Of a stretch of 64,000 bases of DNA, positions 47,007 through 58,189 are shown piece after piece. The notes beneath the pieces are model-generated. The model made no database searches, was not told the origin of the DNA, and was given only the letters and a program-made list of their open reading frames with translations. Both the position numbers and the translations under genes were made by a program. Each line of letters opens with the position of its first letter. The stretch's first letter is position 1. The DNA is from Ascaphus truei. Lineage: Eukaryota > Chordata > Amphibia > Anura > Ascaphidae. The stretch spans positions 231,233,727-231,297,726 of the forward strand of contig CM071568.1 in assembly GCA_036426205.1 (NCBI GenBank). The letters run 5' to 3'.

Positions 47007-48029
47007 TGATGTATCTTGAGGAAGGAGCAAAGAGGCTTCACTGAGGTAGGGCAAAGGGCAATGCAGCACGGTTGGCGTGAGTGAGGGGCAGGGTGAATAA
47101 GTTGTTCTGCTGCTTGGTCAAAGATAATAAATACCTAATAAACAGGATGTGTGCATTCACAATCCAGCACAGTAAATATGATAAGAATTCCAGGAAATAT
47201 AGCTTTGCACTACAACCACTGTTCCATTATTTGGGACAATCCCTTAGTGAGGGATTCAGCGCAATCTTTTGCTGGCCCCTCTGGCAGCCACAGGATTAAT
47301 ACTATAATTTTTATGTTTCTATTTTTTATTTGAATGTCTATAATAAACTGATTTTTATTTAACAGGTATCATTGCTTGTGCCCTACCCATTTGTCCTCTT
47401 TGCTGTTCAAACATCGATTTACAGATACGGAGATATTTGTGATCCATAATGACCATTACATGAGTAACATCAACTAGCTGGTGGGACGTGTAAGAAGGTG
47501 ATTCATCACATCTCCTTTCCGTGCTGGACCCTTCTTCTCACCCTCCTCATGACTTAACCCCATGCTCTCCACTTCTACAGCCACTTATGGTGTATAATAT
47601 GAATTTCTACTAAACATACTCCTTTTAAACTTTGCTACTTGGTCATTAAGAGTACCTGTCATCCTGTTGTCCGTATGCTAATGAATTCATGCTTCCTAAT
47701 TTTGCTAATTTACCAAAGCCACTGACATACATGGTTGCTATCCAGTAGTTTAACATATATAAATCATAAAATAAGTCTGCACTACTTCACATATGTGCCG
47801 CTAAATAAGGTAAATAGGACATACATGAAAATGAGACGCAATTCTCAACGTATTTTTTGTTTTCAGGTAAAATAATTCTTAAATATTTAAAGGAAAAATT
47901 GGCATTTTTAAACATTTACCTCATACAACACGAGAATGTCTGTCTTTTGTCCACACTAGGGAACTAACTGGCAATCTAAAAACTAGGTGAGTTTGCTCAT
48001 TTTAATCTTGTTTGTCATTTGATGCTGAA
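47007..48029. other. AT-rich intergenic DNA
   Basis: No gene or repeat edge recognised. AATAAACTGATTTTTATTTAACAG at about 47342 looks like a chance polyadenylation or splice-like string. Confidence 0.4.
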
Positions 48030-48255
48030 CAAGTGGCTCAGTGTGTAATGGCACTGACTATGAAAACGAATGGTACGGAGTTTGAAGCAGGGGAGCTTGG
48101 TTCAAATGTCAGCTCCTTGTGACCTTGGGGAAGTCACTTTATCCCCTTGTGCCTCAGGCATCAAAGATAGATTGTAAGGTCTACTGGGCAGAGACTCATG
48201 TCTTCAAAAATTATATGTACAATATGCAGTGTCAGTAGTATACAAAAAAATATAT
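48030..48255 (+). mobile_element. tRNA-derived CORE-type SINE
   Basis: Pol III box A TGGCTCAGTGTGTAATGG (48034-48051) and box B GGTTCAAATGTC (48099-48110) form a tRNA-like head. The core GACCTTGGGGAAGTCACTTT (48121-48140) and GTGCCTCAGGC match the conserved MIR/CORE block. The tail GATTGTAAGGTCTACTGGGC resembles the L2-like LINE tail at about 4428, as expected if that LINE supplies retroposition. The copy is old, with a poor A-tail. Confidence 0.88.
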
Positions 48256-48846
48256 TACTGTTACTGTAAGAAATGAATCATTGCTGCCCCCCCCCCCCAA
48301 ACTACACAACCCTTATCCTTAATATTCAGCATCATAAAAACACCAGTCATGCTCTCTTAAAGAAAATATTCTTTCTGTGCAAATCCGATATTGCACATGC
48401 TGCTTTCATTATTCTAAGTTTCATAACATGTACAGTACCAGTAGGAAACATCTCTCCGTTTCTGGCAGGCAGCCAATAATAAGAAGCTCCTAGTTTGTAT
48501 GAGTGGGAAGAAAATAAAAATAACATATGATTATGGAAGGACACAGAAGCTAAAGTATGTCAAGAAGATATTGTGTCATGAAATTGAACCTCATCATAAA
48601 CAGACATAGCTGAGAGCAATGGTTATTAATTAGGCGTACTCTTTTACCATTGTACTCTTCAGATTTGTCAAAGTAACGCAAGAATGGAAACATTCAGAGC
48701 AAGTGAAGAAAGGATGTTGAATGAAGACTCTGACCAATTCTTAGAACTTTTAAAAAATAATCCTTTAAAACTCAGTTCAGGATGTCTTTGTACCTAATTG
48801 GTATCTTATGCCCACAGTGTGCGGCTCCAGACATTTCATAACTCCT
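48256..48846. other. No recognised feature
   Basis: Poly-C at about 48289-48298; otherwise featureless. Confidence 0.4.
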
Positions 48847-48848
48847 TA

Positions 48849-49192
48849 CAGTAAGGCCCTGTTCATACGGTGGGTTCCGTTCCAGGCCGCCGCAAAGCGG
48901 AAATCGCTGTAAAGTGGGGCCCTACCTACTGTACTGTATTTTATCTTTGAAAACAGAGATGCAGAGCTGCAAACCGACTGTTTCGCTGACAAATGGCATC
49001 TGACAAGGAGTTGCACAAGCACTAAAACTGTTGTTTAGTGACAGCTGGATACTCGGCTGCTGATCGCGTCATACCGAAAATCATCGGAAAAATGGAACAA
49101 GCGCTGAACCGAATGAATATGGGTATACATTGGGAAACGCTGTATGGAGGGGAACGCTGTAAAGCAGAGTGCCATAAAGCGGGGCCCTACTG
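48849..49192. repeat. 344-bp mariner-type MITE (CAGTAGGGCCC ends)
   Basis: Ends CAGTAAGGCCC and GGGCCCTACTG between TA dinucleotides (48847-48848, 49193-49194). The ends share GCTGTAAAG and AAAGCGG words. No coding sequence. Confidence 0.88.
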
Positions 49193-49194
49193 TA

Positions 49195-50566
49195 CTTCAT
49201 AACACCAACAAGCAGAGGTGGTATTAGGGGGGGGGGGAGGTGCAAAAGGGCACCTGCTCCGTGCGCAGCAGTGTAGGGTGCGCAGCGTGGGCGTGTAGAG
49301 GGGAGTAGTGGAAGAAGCACAAGCGCTGGAGGAGGAAACAGGAGACCAAGTTGGCAGGAGAGGAGAGCAGCTTAGGAAGGAACAGGAGGGAGCATGGTGG
49401 AGGGAGCATTCTTCCCTGAGGGTAGTACCCAAGGCTTGAGGCCCGAAGCACCCCATACTAAGCACACCTTACCCCTAACAGGGCAAGACCTCAGTCTGCT
49501 CCTCTTTAGGAGAGACTACTACTGCATCCTCATACTCTGAAGGATAGCCCAGAACAACTATTACACCCCAAACCTCTAGGTGGAAAAAACCCTGTTTCCC
49601 AGGGGAGTGGCTGGTAAGCCTGCCTCCTATACTCATAGGCCTCCCTTACAATAACAGGCTATTCCTGAACTTTATTGTTAAGACACACACTGAACAATAT
49701 AACAGGCCCAGCATAATCTACTCCTAACACTGCCCACTCTTTAATAGGACTTACAGTGTTAGAGGGACCAGGAAATCAGTAGTCCAAGGGGATTTAGCTA
49801 CACATGTAATATCACGAATGGTGGTTATAGTTAATGCAATGCTCTTTATGGGAGAAAACAAGACAACATTACGTTATTGTCCTTTGTAGATTCATGGTTA
49901 GGCTGAGTGTGACATTAAATTAGGTTAATGTTACGCTAGATCACTTAACAAAGATTTGTGGATCTGGGCCTTATTTAGTTAGCCACAAAGAGCAATACTG
50001 TATTAGAGAGACTGGAGTGTACTGGTCTGCAACTCCGAACTTCTACTGGCCTGGGGAACAATTGCTCCCATGCCCACAGGGTCAGCCTGGTGCTGCTTTG
50101 GTTGGAAAAATGCTAATGCTAAATCCAATATATTAGTAAATGTTGTGTCTTCAGTTGGATTGAATGTTTCTTATACAGTATGTCTTGCAAAGGGAACCAT
50201 ATTTGAGGATAACAATCAATAGCACAACAGAAAAGATTGGAAAGTACACGTATACATACATATACTATGTATGGGAGAACTCTCCATAATTAGTTTACAG
50301 TTGAACCCCATTGCTTTTAGAGGGGTTAATAGGAATCAAGCTTAAAAAAACAAGGGAAGCTGTTCAGGAGAGTGGCCTGCAGGTTACAATGTTTCTCTTT
50401 CCCACTCAATACCAGGTCATTGGCATTATTGGCCTTGGACCATGAATCAGAATGTACGTTGATGGAAGGGATGGATGAAAGACATTATATTGGACAAGTG
50501 TCAGATGCATGGGGTTTTGTAACTGCTGCATCTGATGGTAAAAATCCTTCTCTTTTTGTCCACTGG
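49195..50566. other. No recognised gene
   Basis: GC-richer to about 49450 with a 12-base G run at 49228-49239; then AT-rich. The sequence up to 50566 is the presumed pre-insertion site of foldback element 2. Confidence 0.4.
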
Positions 50567-50796
50567 CAAGTGAATTGTCTAGTGTTAAACAAAAAATGTG
50601 AGGCGCTTCTAATAGAGGTGCAATAAATAAATATATAGTGATTAATATTAATAAAACCAATTATTCAAAGTGCTCATAAATAAGAAAAAATATATGAAAA
50701 TATCTGAATGGTGAACTTCGCTGCTCAACCCTCTTTGGAGAAGATCCAGTTCCTCCTGTCTTGGATGGTAGGGAGAAGCTTGTGGGCAGCGCAGGT

Positions 50797-51082
50797 GTCA
50801 CCATATGTGGGGAAAAAATATATAATAGTGTAGTATGCTTTAAACAGATTCAGCAATCATATAGGAATCACGATTGGGAACTCACAATCTCCCAGTAAAA
50901 GTTCAGCAGCGGATAGCAGTGGATACAATGATGTAGACTCAGCAGTATGAAAAGAGGTCTTGCTTGACATAAGGTCCCAGGTATCAGCAGAACAAACCCT
51001 CAATAGAAAAAATGACACCTTTAGTGCAACATTGCATGTTCACTATAAATATATTGATAAAAGCAATTCTTATTGCCCTCAC
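50797..51082. repeat. Foldback element 2, left arm
   Basis: 286 bp, reverse complement of 51324-51609 with few mismatches. Outer end GTCACCATATGTGGGG, inner end TTATTGCCCTCAC. Confidence 0.95.
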
Positions 51083-51089
51083 AGATCGA

Positions 51090-51131
51090 ACCCCTGACGA
51101 AGTTGCTAAGCCAGCGAAACGCGTAGAGGGA
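51090..51131 (+). ncRNA. Hammerhead-ribozyme-like motif 2
   Basis: ACCC, CTGACGA, A, stem GTTGC-loop-GCCAGC, GAAACGCGTA, GAGGG. Stem II pairs over about four bp; stem I pairs CCC with GGG after a two-base offset. It lies eight bases inside the left arm of foldback element 2. Confidence 0.5.
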
Positions 51132-51323
51132 ACAAGCAGCAGTCCAGAAGTATACTCTGAATGCCCCAGAGCCTGTGTGGATCCATTCTGCGATCGATCG
51201 CTAAACCGGAAGTGACGCGACGGGCCGGACCGGAAGTGACGCGACGCGACCTCGGGAGTGGGGTGGATGGTGAACGCTGAAGCTGCGCATCGATATTTAC
51301 GTGTCTATGCACATGGTGCTTAT

Positions 51324-51609
51324 GTGAGTGCAATAAGAATTGCTTTTATCAATATATTTATAGTGAACATGCAATGTTGCACTAAAGGTGTCATTTTTTC
51401 TATGGAGGGTTTGTTCTGCTGATACCTGGGACCTTATGTCAAGCAAGACCTCTTTTCATACTGCTGAGTCTACATCATTGTATCCACTGCTATCCACTGC
51501 TGAACTTTTACTGGGAGAGTGTGAGTTCCCAATCGTGATTTCTATATAGATTGCTGAATCTGTTTAAAGCATACTACACTATTATATATTTTTCCCCACA
51601 TATGGTGAC
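51324..51609. repeat. Foldback element 2, right arm
   Basis: 286 bp, pairs with 50797-51082. Starts GTGAGTGCAATAAGAATTGC. Confidence 0.95.
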
Positions 51610-51624
51610 AAGTGAATGGTCTAG

Positions 51625-52230
51625 CCAGCTTTTAAATGCAGTCAGTGGGTATCACGTGTGAAGCTACTCACGTTTCTCACTGCTGCTGACAAAAGCTATG
51701 ATCGACAAGCATACTGTATGGCTTCAGCTTCAATTACTCTATTTCTAGAAAGTTGTTATTTTTGTGACTTTATCATCGCTGCTCTTTCTGTCCGAAGTGA
51801 TCAGTTTGGGTCTGGAAAGCATATTGATCTGTCATTAACAGTTAGAAGCATCAATAGAAGCTGCATGCCTTCAGTTTAACTGATAGCCAGAATACATTGA
51901 AGAGTGCACCAAGGAATGCAAGTTGTAGAATAATTGATGTCTGATGACTAAATGCCAAATAATTTCAAATCGTTTTAGGATATTTGCAACTGCTAGAAAA
52001 TGTTGTCCCTTGGCAACAAAAGGACAAACGAGAGAACCATAGTTCATTTCCGGTGCTCCAGAGTTTACACGTAATGTCAATGATAAGAAAATTATGTAAA
52101 TCAGTTTGGGTACCACAGCAAATGTGTAGGAAACAGCACCACCTATTGACCAGAGACAGTCCAAAATTTGGTCAGACAGTTACTCATTTAAGAGATTCAA
52201 CCATTATTTGTTAACATTCACAGATGCCTA
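51625..52230. other. No recognised feature
   Basis: Unassigned. CACCACCTATTGACCAGAGAC near 52138 resembles a short conserved repeat edge, but no element could be delimited. Confidence 0.35.
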
Positions 52231-52235
52231 GAGCT

Positions 52236-53545
52236 GTTTTTGTTTGATGTACGAGACAGGGAGGGAGGGAGGGCGAGGGAGGGAGACAGACAGAGAGGGA
52301 AGGTGAGGGAGGGAGACAGACAGGGAGGGAGGGCGAGACAGGGAGACAGGGAGACAGGGAGGGGGAGGGAGGAAGGGGAGGAGGGAGAGGGCGAGACAGG
52401 GAGGGAGGAGGACCGGGAAGGGTGAGGAGACAGGGGAGGGGGAGACAGGGAGGGTGTGAGACAGGGAGGGTGAGACAGGGAGGGTGACGGGAGGGGTTGA
52501 GGAAGGGGTGAGGGGAGGGGAGACAGGGAGGGTGAGACAGGGAGTGATGAGACAGGGTGAGACAGGGAGGTGAGGGTGAGACAGGGAGGAGGGGGAGACA
52601 GGGGGGGAGGGAGGGGTGAGACAGGGAGGGAGGGAGGGTGAGGCAGTGAGACAGGGAGGGAGGGTGAGACAGTGAGACAGGGAGGGAGGGTGAGACAGTG
52701 AGACAGGAGGGGTGGACAGTGAGACAGGGAGGGAGGGAGGGGAGACAGTGAGAGGACAGGGAGGAGGGGAGCAGGGAGGGAGGGTGAGACAGTTGAGAGA
52801 AGGGAGGGCGGGAGGGGTGAGACAGGGAGGGGGGGGAGGGGAGGGAGGGTGAGAAGGAGGGAGGAGGGTGAACAGGGAGGGGTGAGACAGGGAGGAAGGA
52901 GGGAGGAGTGAACAGGGAGGGTGAGGACAGGGAGGGAGGGGGGGTGAGACAGGAGGAGGGGAGAAGGGAGGGTTGAGAAGACAGGGACGGAGGGAGAGAG
53001 GAGGACAGGGAGGGAGGAGGGTGAGAAAGGGAGGGAGGGGGGAGGGTGAGATGGGAGGGAGGAGGAGGGAGGGTGAGATGGGGAGAAGGGAGGGAGGGAG
53101 GGAGGGTGAGGACAGGGAGGGAGGGTTGAGAAGGGAGGGAGGGGGGGAGGGTGAGAAGGAGGAGGGAGGGAAGGTTGGACAGGTGGAGGAGGGAGGTGAG
53201 AAGTGAGGGAGGGAGAGGGAGGAGGGTGGGAGGGAGGGGGGGGAGACGGGTGGGAGACAGGGTAGGAGGGAAGGAGGGAGACAGGGTGGGAACAGGGTGG
53301 AGGGAAGGAGGAAGGACGGGTGGGAGACAGGGTGGGAGACAGGGTGGGAGACAGGGTGGGAGACAGGGTGGGAGGGAAGGAGGGAGGGAAGGAGGGAGGG
53401 AAGGAGGGAGACAGGGTGGGAGGGAAGGAGGGAGACAGGGTGGGAGGAAGGAGGTAGAAGGGGGGAGGTAGACAGGGTGGGAGGAGACAGGGTGGGAGGG
53501 AAGGAGGGGACAGGGTGGGGGAGAGAGAGGGGGGAGGAGGGACAC
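52236..53545 (+). repeat. 1.3-kb GGGAGGGAGACAGG minisatellite
   Basis: Plus strand almost entirely purine plus scattered T and C, built from GGGAGGGAGG and GTGAGACAGGGA words with irregular period. Very long Pro/Ser/Leu frames on the minus strand (to 629 codons) come only from composition and are not genes. Confidence 0.95.
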
Positions 53546-53715
53546 ACACACACTGATACCCCCCCCCCACTGATACACCCCCCCCCACTGTATACACACA
53601 CACACACACCCACACACACACCACACACACACACAACACACACACCACAACACACACACACACACACACACAACACACACACACACATACACACACTGAT
53701 ACACACACACAGATA
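53546..53715. repeat. CA microsatellite with CTGATACAC spacers
   Basis: CACACACACTGATAC units with poly-C runs, directly joined to the purine minisatellite. Confidence 0.92.
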
Positions 53716-53819
53716 CACCCCGCCTCCCCCTGCCACCGCCGCCAGCCCTGCACCGCCCACGGACCGCGCGAGCAGAAACCACTGCCCGCCCCCGAGCCCA
53801 TCTACCACACCCAAGGGGA

Positions 53820-54058
53820 TGGGGGGAAGTGAGCGCCGGGGGGCAAGCTTTGAGCGCCGGGGGGGGGGGGGCAAAGCTGGGAGCGCGATGGGCAATGGTG
53901 GGAGCGCCGATGGGCAAAGGTGGGAGCGCCGGGGGGGGCAATGGTGGGAGCGCCGGGGGGGGCAATGGTGGGAGCGCCGGGGGGGCAATAGTGGGAGCGC
54001 CGGGGGGGCAATAGTGGGAGCGCCGGGGGGGCAATGGTGGGAGCGCCGGGGGGGGGCA
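53820..54058. repeat. GC-rich minisatellite GGGAGCGCCGGGGGG
   Basis: About nine units of 22-28 bp (GGTGGGAGCGCCGGGGGGGC, then AAT or AAA). Each has a run of six or more G, so G-quadruplex formation is plausible. Confidence 0.92.
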
Positions 54059-54844
54059 AAGGTACAAGGTGTACAAAGGCAGGCGCACCCCCGCTACCAC
54101 CTCCTATTACCCCCCCCCCTGGCTGGGACCCAGGACAGAAGGGGGACACTCACCGCGCACAGAGGAGCCGGGTGCGGGAAGACACGTGTGCTCTGCACAA
54201 AGCGGAAGTCCCGCCCCCGGCTTCCTCTGACCTGCCTGCAACCAATCCCCTGCGGGCCGGCCGGCATTCTAAGTCCCGCCTCCGGCATCATCATTCATCC
54301 AATCCCCTGCGGGCCAGCCGGCATTCTAAGTCCCGCCCCCGGCATTCTCCTTCATTCAGTCCCCCCGGCAGCATTCACACACACACATACAAAATACTTA
54401 TCGGCCGCCGCATTCTCCTCACCGCCGCTGCGCCGCAATACCGGGACCAGGGACAAAAACCGGGACAAAAACCGGGACGACTTAAAACCGGGACAGGACA
54501 CAAAAAAACGGGACTGTCCCGGTAAAACCGGTACGAATGGTCACCCTAGATCTAAGCAAAGGTTAATTCAAGCAGTTGGACCGGTCTGCAGTGCACATCA
54601 TGAACTGCCCCATTCCAGAAGAACACCCTGATTTGTGTGAGTGTCAGGGAGAGTGTGTATGAATGTTAGAAAACATCTATTAGGTATGATATTTAAAGTT
54701 AATTGGTCGGGGTGGGGGCAGGGGGCGCAAGGCTAAAGCTTTGCCTAGGGCACCGAATACCCTTGCACCGGCCCTGGGTGTGAATATAGAACTGGCAGAG
54801 TACAATGGCATAAATGAATAAGTGCTTGAGGTGAGTGTGAAGGG
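54059..54844. other. GC-rich repeat-derived DNA
   Basis: Contains two near-identical stretches CCAATCCCCTGCGGGCC at 54242 and 54299, an array of AAACCGGGAC (54457-54525), and the edge GAATGGTCACCCTAG (54534-54548), which resembles a hAT element terminus. 54740-54780 recalls the end of another repeat. No gene seen. Confidence 0.5.
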
Positions 54845-54846
54845 TA

Positions 54847-55238
54847 GAGATGGGTGAATTTTTTTGCTGGATTTGGATCTGCAGTGGATCAGCCGGTTCC
54901 TTTGGTCCGCGGATTAATCTCAAAAAGGTCGATTCAGATTTGACGGATTTTTATTATTATTACCAATACACTCCGAGGATTCCGCAACTCGTGGACGGAT
55001 TTGCAGAATTCAATCCGCAGATACAGCAATCTGTTGGCAGATTCTTAAGCATCGCCAACGGATCGCTGAATCCTCGGATTGGATTCTACAAAATCAGTCA
55101 ACGGGTTATATCCAATGGCGGATTTTGATGAATCAGCGCGGATTAAAATTGACCAAATCCACCCGATGATTTTACACCGTAAAATTGATTTTAGGGGGTA
55201 AAATGTGAGAAAATCTGGGAAACGGATTTGGGCGTCTC
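54847..55238 (-). repeat. 392-bp mariner-type MITE, family A (copy 2)
   Basis: Inverse of the copy at 5145-5517: GAGATGGGTGAATT to GGGCGTCTC between TA dinucleotides (54845-54846, 55239-55240). Shares the internal GCCGGTTCCTTTGGTCCGCG word. Length differs by 19 bp. Confidence 0.9.
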
Positions 55239-55240
55239 TA

Positions 55241-56978
55241 GCTACAAGTGTCTCATTCACAAAATCTTACTCTAACCCTTTCTATTCTGGACCCAGGCTC
55301 ATATGTAGCATGTGAGTAAGTCCATGTAGCTTCACTCGTCCCCTTTCTAAAGCACACAAAGTCCTTCTATTTTCTTGAACTTTATTGAGGGAGTTAACTG
55401 AAGTATAAAGGTTCTTGTATGTGGATTGTAATAGCAGATGTCCCTTGTGAGGAGAATTGCCTTATGAGAGGAAGGTGTCCTGCTATGTGGAAGTGCTTCT
55501 CTGAGGGGAAGATAAAAAGGATTTCCCTTTCTGAGAGAGCAGTGGAAGAAGTGTCTACTTACTTTGGCTGCTTGTTGGAAAAGAGGGAGCACACTTTCCT
55601 GTCTGACAGGAACACACTAAGGGGCATAACAATATGCAGATGAAGCAAGGAGAGAGGACCAAACCAATCTCAAACTGTGAGTATTAGTAGGTTGCCATGG
55701 CAACTGACTAGAGGCTGTGTAAAAGGGGATTACTTGTGTAACCCTGCTTCCCCCCCCCCAGACTCTACGGTGGTGTCTAGGGCACATGAGGGCAGATTAC
55801 ATGCGGTGTGGTGCGTATCTGTTAGGAACAGGAGGGCCTGAGCTTCCCGCGGTGTTGTGGGGGAGCCAGGACCGGGCTTCTGGGGTGATAGCCTCCATGA
55901 TCTCTTAGTGGTGCAGCGCCTCCATCTTCTGTACTCCCAGGAATATGGGACAGGACCGGTATAGAAGAACCCCTTGGATCCCAGGGTTATACTCTCCAAG
56001 TCACACACAGTCTTTACGGATGAAGAATAGTCTCTTTATTTGACAGAGCAACAATATCCCAACGATAAGGCTTCCAGCAACCGCAACACCATCGCCAGGA
56101 CGGGGTATACACAGCTCACCTCCGCCCGAAAACTTCCTCCTCTCCTTCCCTCCAAGTCACTCTTCCGGCAGGATGGTCTGAGCTAGGGCTTCAATACCCC
56201 GTGGCCCACCCCCGAGGTTAGCCTCGAGGTGGGTCTTGAATTCTCCCCCCATCACCCCTGGCAGTGGGGTGAGTGCATTGGTCCACCAGTCTATGATTCT
56301 ATCAGCTCTACCTATAGACGCTGATCGTTTCAGTTTCTCTCTCTCTTCCGGCACTCTGCGCCGTGGAGCCCGCAGCCTCCTGATACTCCTCGGACCGTCC
56401 GCAGGATTCGTGGCTCACGGGATAATAACCAGCAACTCTAGACTCTCGATATCACTGTTCACTCGAACTCTTCCTAAGCTACTCTCTCAAACGAAGAACC
56501 AGCAAAAAGAAGAACAGGAACACCCACTCACCGGAGTGGGCTGCTAAATATAGAGCTAGCCCCTCCCCTCATGGTGTCAGCAGAACCTCCCCTCTTGCTC
56601 ACGCCTGCAGCAGAGTCCAGGCCTGCGTCTACCACTCAGGATAGGGCTATGAAGGGGGAAAACCATGATGATTACTGGCGCCTGATCTTAACAGGGCTTA
56701 TCCCAGTAGAAAGATGATAGGTATAGCCTGTGCTGTTTACAGGGAGCTACACTTGTAACAACTATGTTGCAATATACACAGCTCTGGCTGCTTCAGAGCA
56801 GGGAAAAACATGTACCTCTAGCTGGGGAGGGCTGGCAGCCTGAGAGCAGGAAAATTACAGAGAAATAAACAATCCTGTTCCAGGACACTCCTTGTCTGAT
56901 ATCAGTAGATGCCACTATATCTGACATATGTGAAACATATAACATACATTAACAATTTATCAAGTCCATGTTCACATG
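55241..56978. other. Repeat-like DNA, possible LTR, no gene
   Basis: 55240-55700 was not recognised. 55730-56760 has LTR-like texture on the minus strand (polyadenylation-like TTTATT at about 56035, GC-rich body). ACTTGTGTAAC near 55733 and ACTTGTAAC near 56751 could be decayed flanks, but this is too weak to claim. Confidence 0.35.
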
Positions 56979-57024
56979 TACTCTTTGATAAAGCGCGAAC
57001 ATCGCGCAAAACGCGTCAGAGGGG
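56979..57024 (+). ncRNA. Hammerhead-like motif 4 (core mutated)
   Basis: ACTCTTTGATAAAG, stem GCGCG with CGCGC around AACAT, then AAAACGCGTCAGAGGG. Stem II is the strongest of the family, but the core CTGANGA has become TTGATAA and GAAAC is CAAAAC, so it should be inactive. Confidence 0.4.
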
Positions 57025-57259
57025 GTCTCTCCCCTTGCTGTTTTTATGTGCCGCAAATAATGTATTTTTGTACCAGTAACGAGCAGTCCAGCTGCAGTCT
57101 TTTTTCCCTTTGCTGATGCACTGCCTCAAATACCCTGGCTCCATGTTCACATAACAATGTGGTGCCGGCCGGTACCACTGGCTCCGAGATCCCTTTGGCA
57201 AGAGATGCCAAGTAGGCGCACCGGTCCAGTATGGCTGGGTGCTCCACAATGTCTCTTTG

Positions 57260-58189
57260 TCAAAGTCTCTGCAACTGTTTATTTTTGAACGTGTGAGAGA
57301 ACAGGCTTTTTTGCCTCTGTAGATGCGCTGCAGACACTGATCTAGTAGCATGGTTTGCAGGATTCTGGTCTGTAGGCATGTGGTGCCATTGACCTGGTTG
57401 TGTCGACTTCCTGATCCTTTCTACTCTGTTGGCTACGTATATGTAGAATCTCCTTTTCTGATTGCATATGTAGCCTAGCACTTCTTTACTATATTTGTAG
57501 AACTTGATAACATCTGGTTTACAGTCCATTTCATTCTCAATGAGCTCTGCCAGCTCCACTGGTAACACTGCGCCACATAGCTCGAGCCTTGGTATGGTAT
57601 GGTCGGGTTGTGGTGCCAGCTTAGCTTTGCCAAGGATGAACCTGATATGGTGTCTTCCATCTATATCTGTGGCCTTTAGGTAGGCCACCGCTGCTATGGC
57701 CTTTGTTGAGGCATCTAAGAATATGCAAAGCTCTTTGCTGCATGCAGTGGTAAGAGATGTGGGTGAGTAGGGGCGTGGCATTTGAAGTTGTTTAGGGGTC
57801 TTCAAAGAATCCTTCCATGTCTCCCACTCTTTTTGCCTTTCTGGGGGCAATGGGGTGTCCCAGTCCTGCGTTTCGACGGACAATTCTCTGAGAAGAGACT
57901 TTCCTTGTATAGTGACTGGGGCTAAAAATCCCAGGGGATCGTAGAGACTATTGACTATAGATAGGACTCTACATTGGGTGTAGGGTTTTTCCTCGATGGA
58001 CACCTGGAATGTGAATGTGTCTGCCTTGAGACTCCAGCTTAGCCCTACACTCCGTTGTATAGGAGGCATGTCGGTCCTCAGGTCACAACTCTTAAGGTCG
58101 TTTGTGTGATCATCTTTATGAAACGCCTTCATCACTGTGGTGCTATTGGAAGCTATTTTATGCAATCTTTGTTTGGTGTTTGCTAGCAT
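57260..58189 (-). pseudogene. BEL/Pao pol fragment (post-RT and RNase H region)
   Basis: 309 codons on the minus strand. The first half holds SIVNSLYDPLGFLAPVTI, the most recognisable block of BEL/Pao polyproteins, which follows RT. Next come a WETWKDSL helix and CIFLDASTKAIAAVAYL, an RNase H first strand with its Asp, then FILGKAKLAPQPDHTIPRLE, the usual continuation with Glu, and WHHMPTDQNPANHATR, the end of RNase H (Asp in DQNPAN). The frame then runs out. RT with its own catalytic Asp pair would lie upstream but is missing, replaced by 58200-58930. The ATG is internal. Confidence 0.92.

Larger units (their letters stand above)
50583..51608 (+). mobile_element. Foldback element 2 (Penelope-type candidate) with hammerhead-like motif
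   Basis: About 1.03 kb bounded by a 16-bp direct repeat with one mismatch, CAAGTGAATTGTCTAG (50567-50582) and CAAGTGAATGGTCTAG (51609-51624). Order on the plus strand: tail (50583-50796), arm (50797-51082), hammerhead-like motif (51090-51131), loop, inverted arm (51324-51609, of which the last base also begins the direct repeat). This repeats the layout of foldback element 1, though arm sequences differ. No protein is encoded. Mobilisation by a Penelope-type element is inference from layout, motif and target-site length. Confidence 0.72.

Noticed and set aside
48030..48110. A tRNA gene
   Set aside because: Boxes A and B are present, but there is no cloverleaf or CCA-side stem; the CORE block shows it is a SINE.
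52211..54100. 629-, 586- and 527-codon frames rich in Pro, Ser and Leu
   Set aside because: Three overlapping frames of one minisatellite are all open, which shows that composition, not selection, keeps them open.
55730..56760. A solo LTR flanked by ACTTG
   Set aside because: The flanking words differ by an insertion, and TG...CA ends are not evident, so no LTR boundary was claimed.
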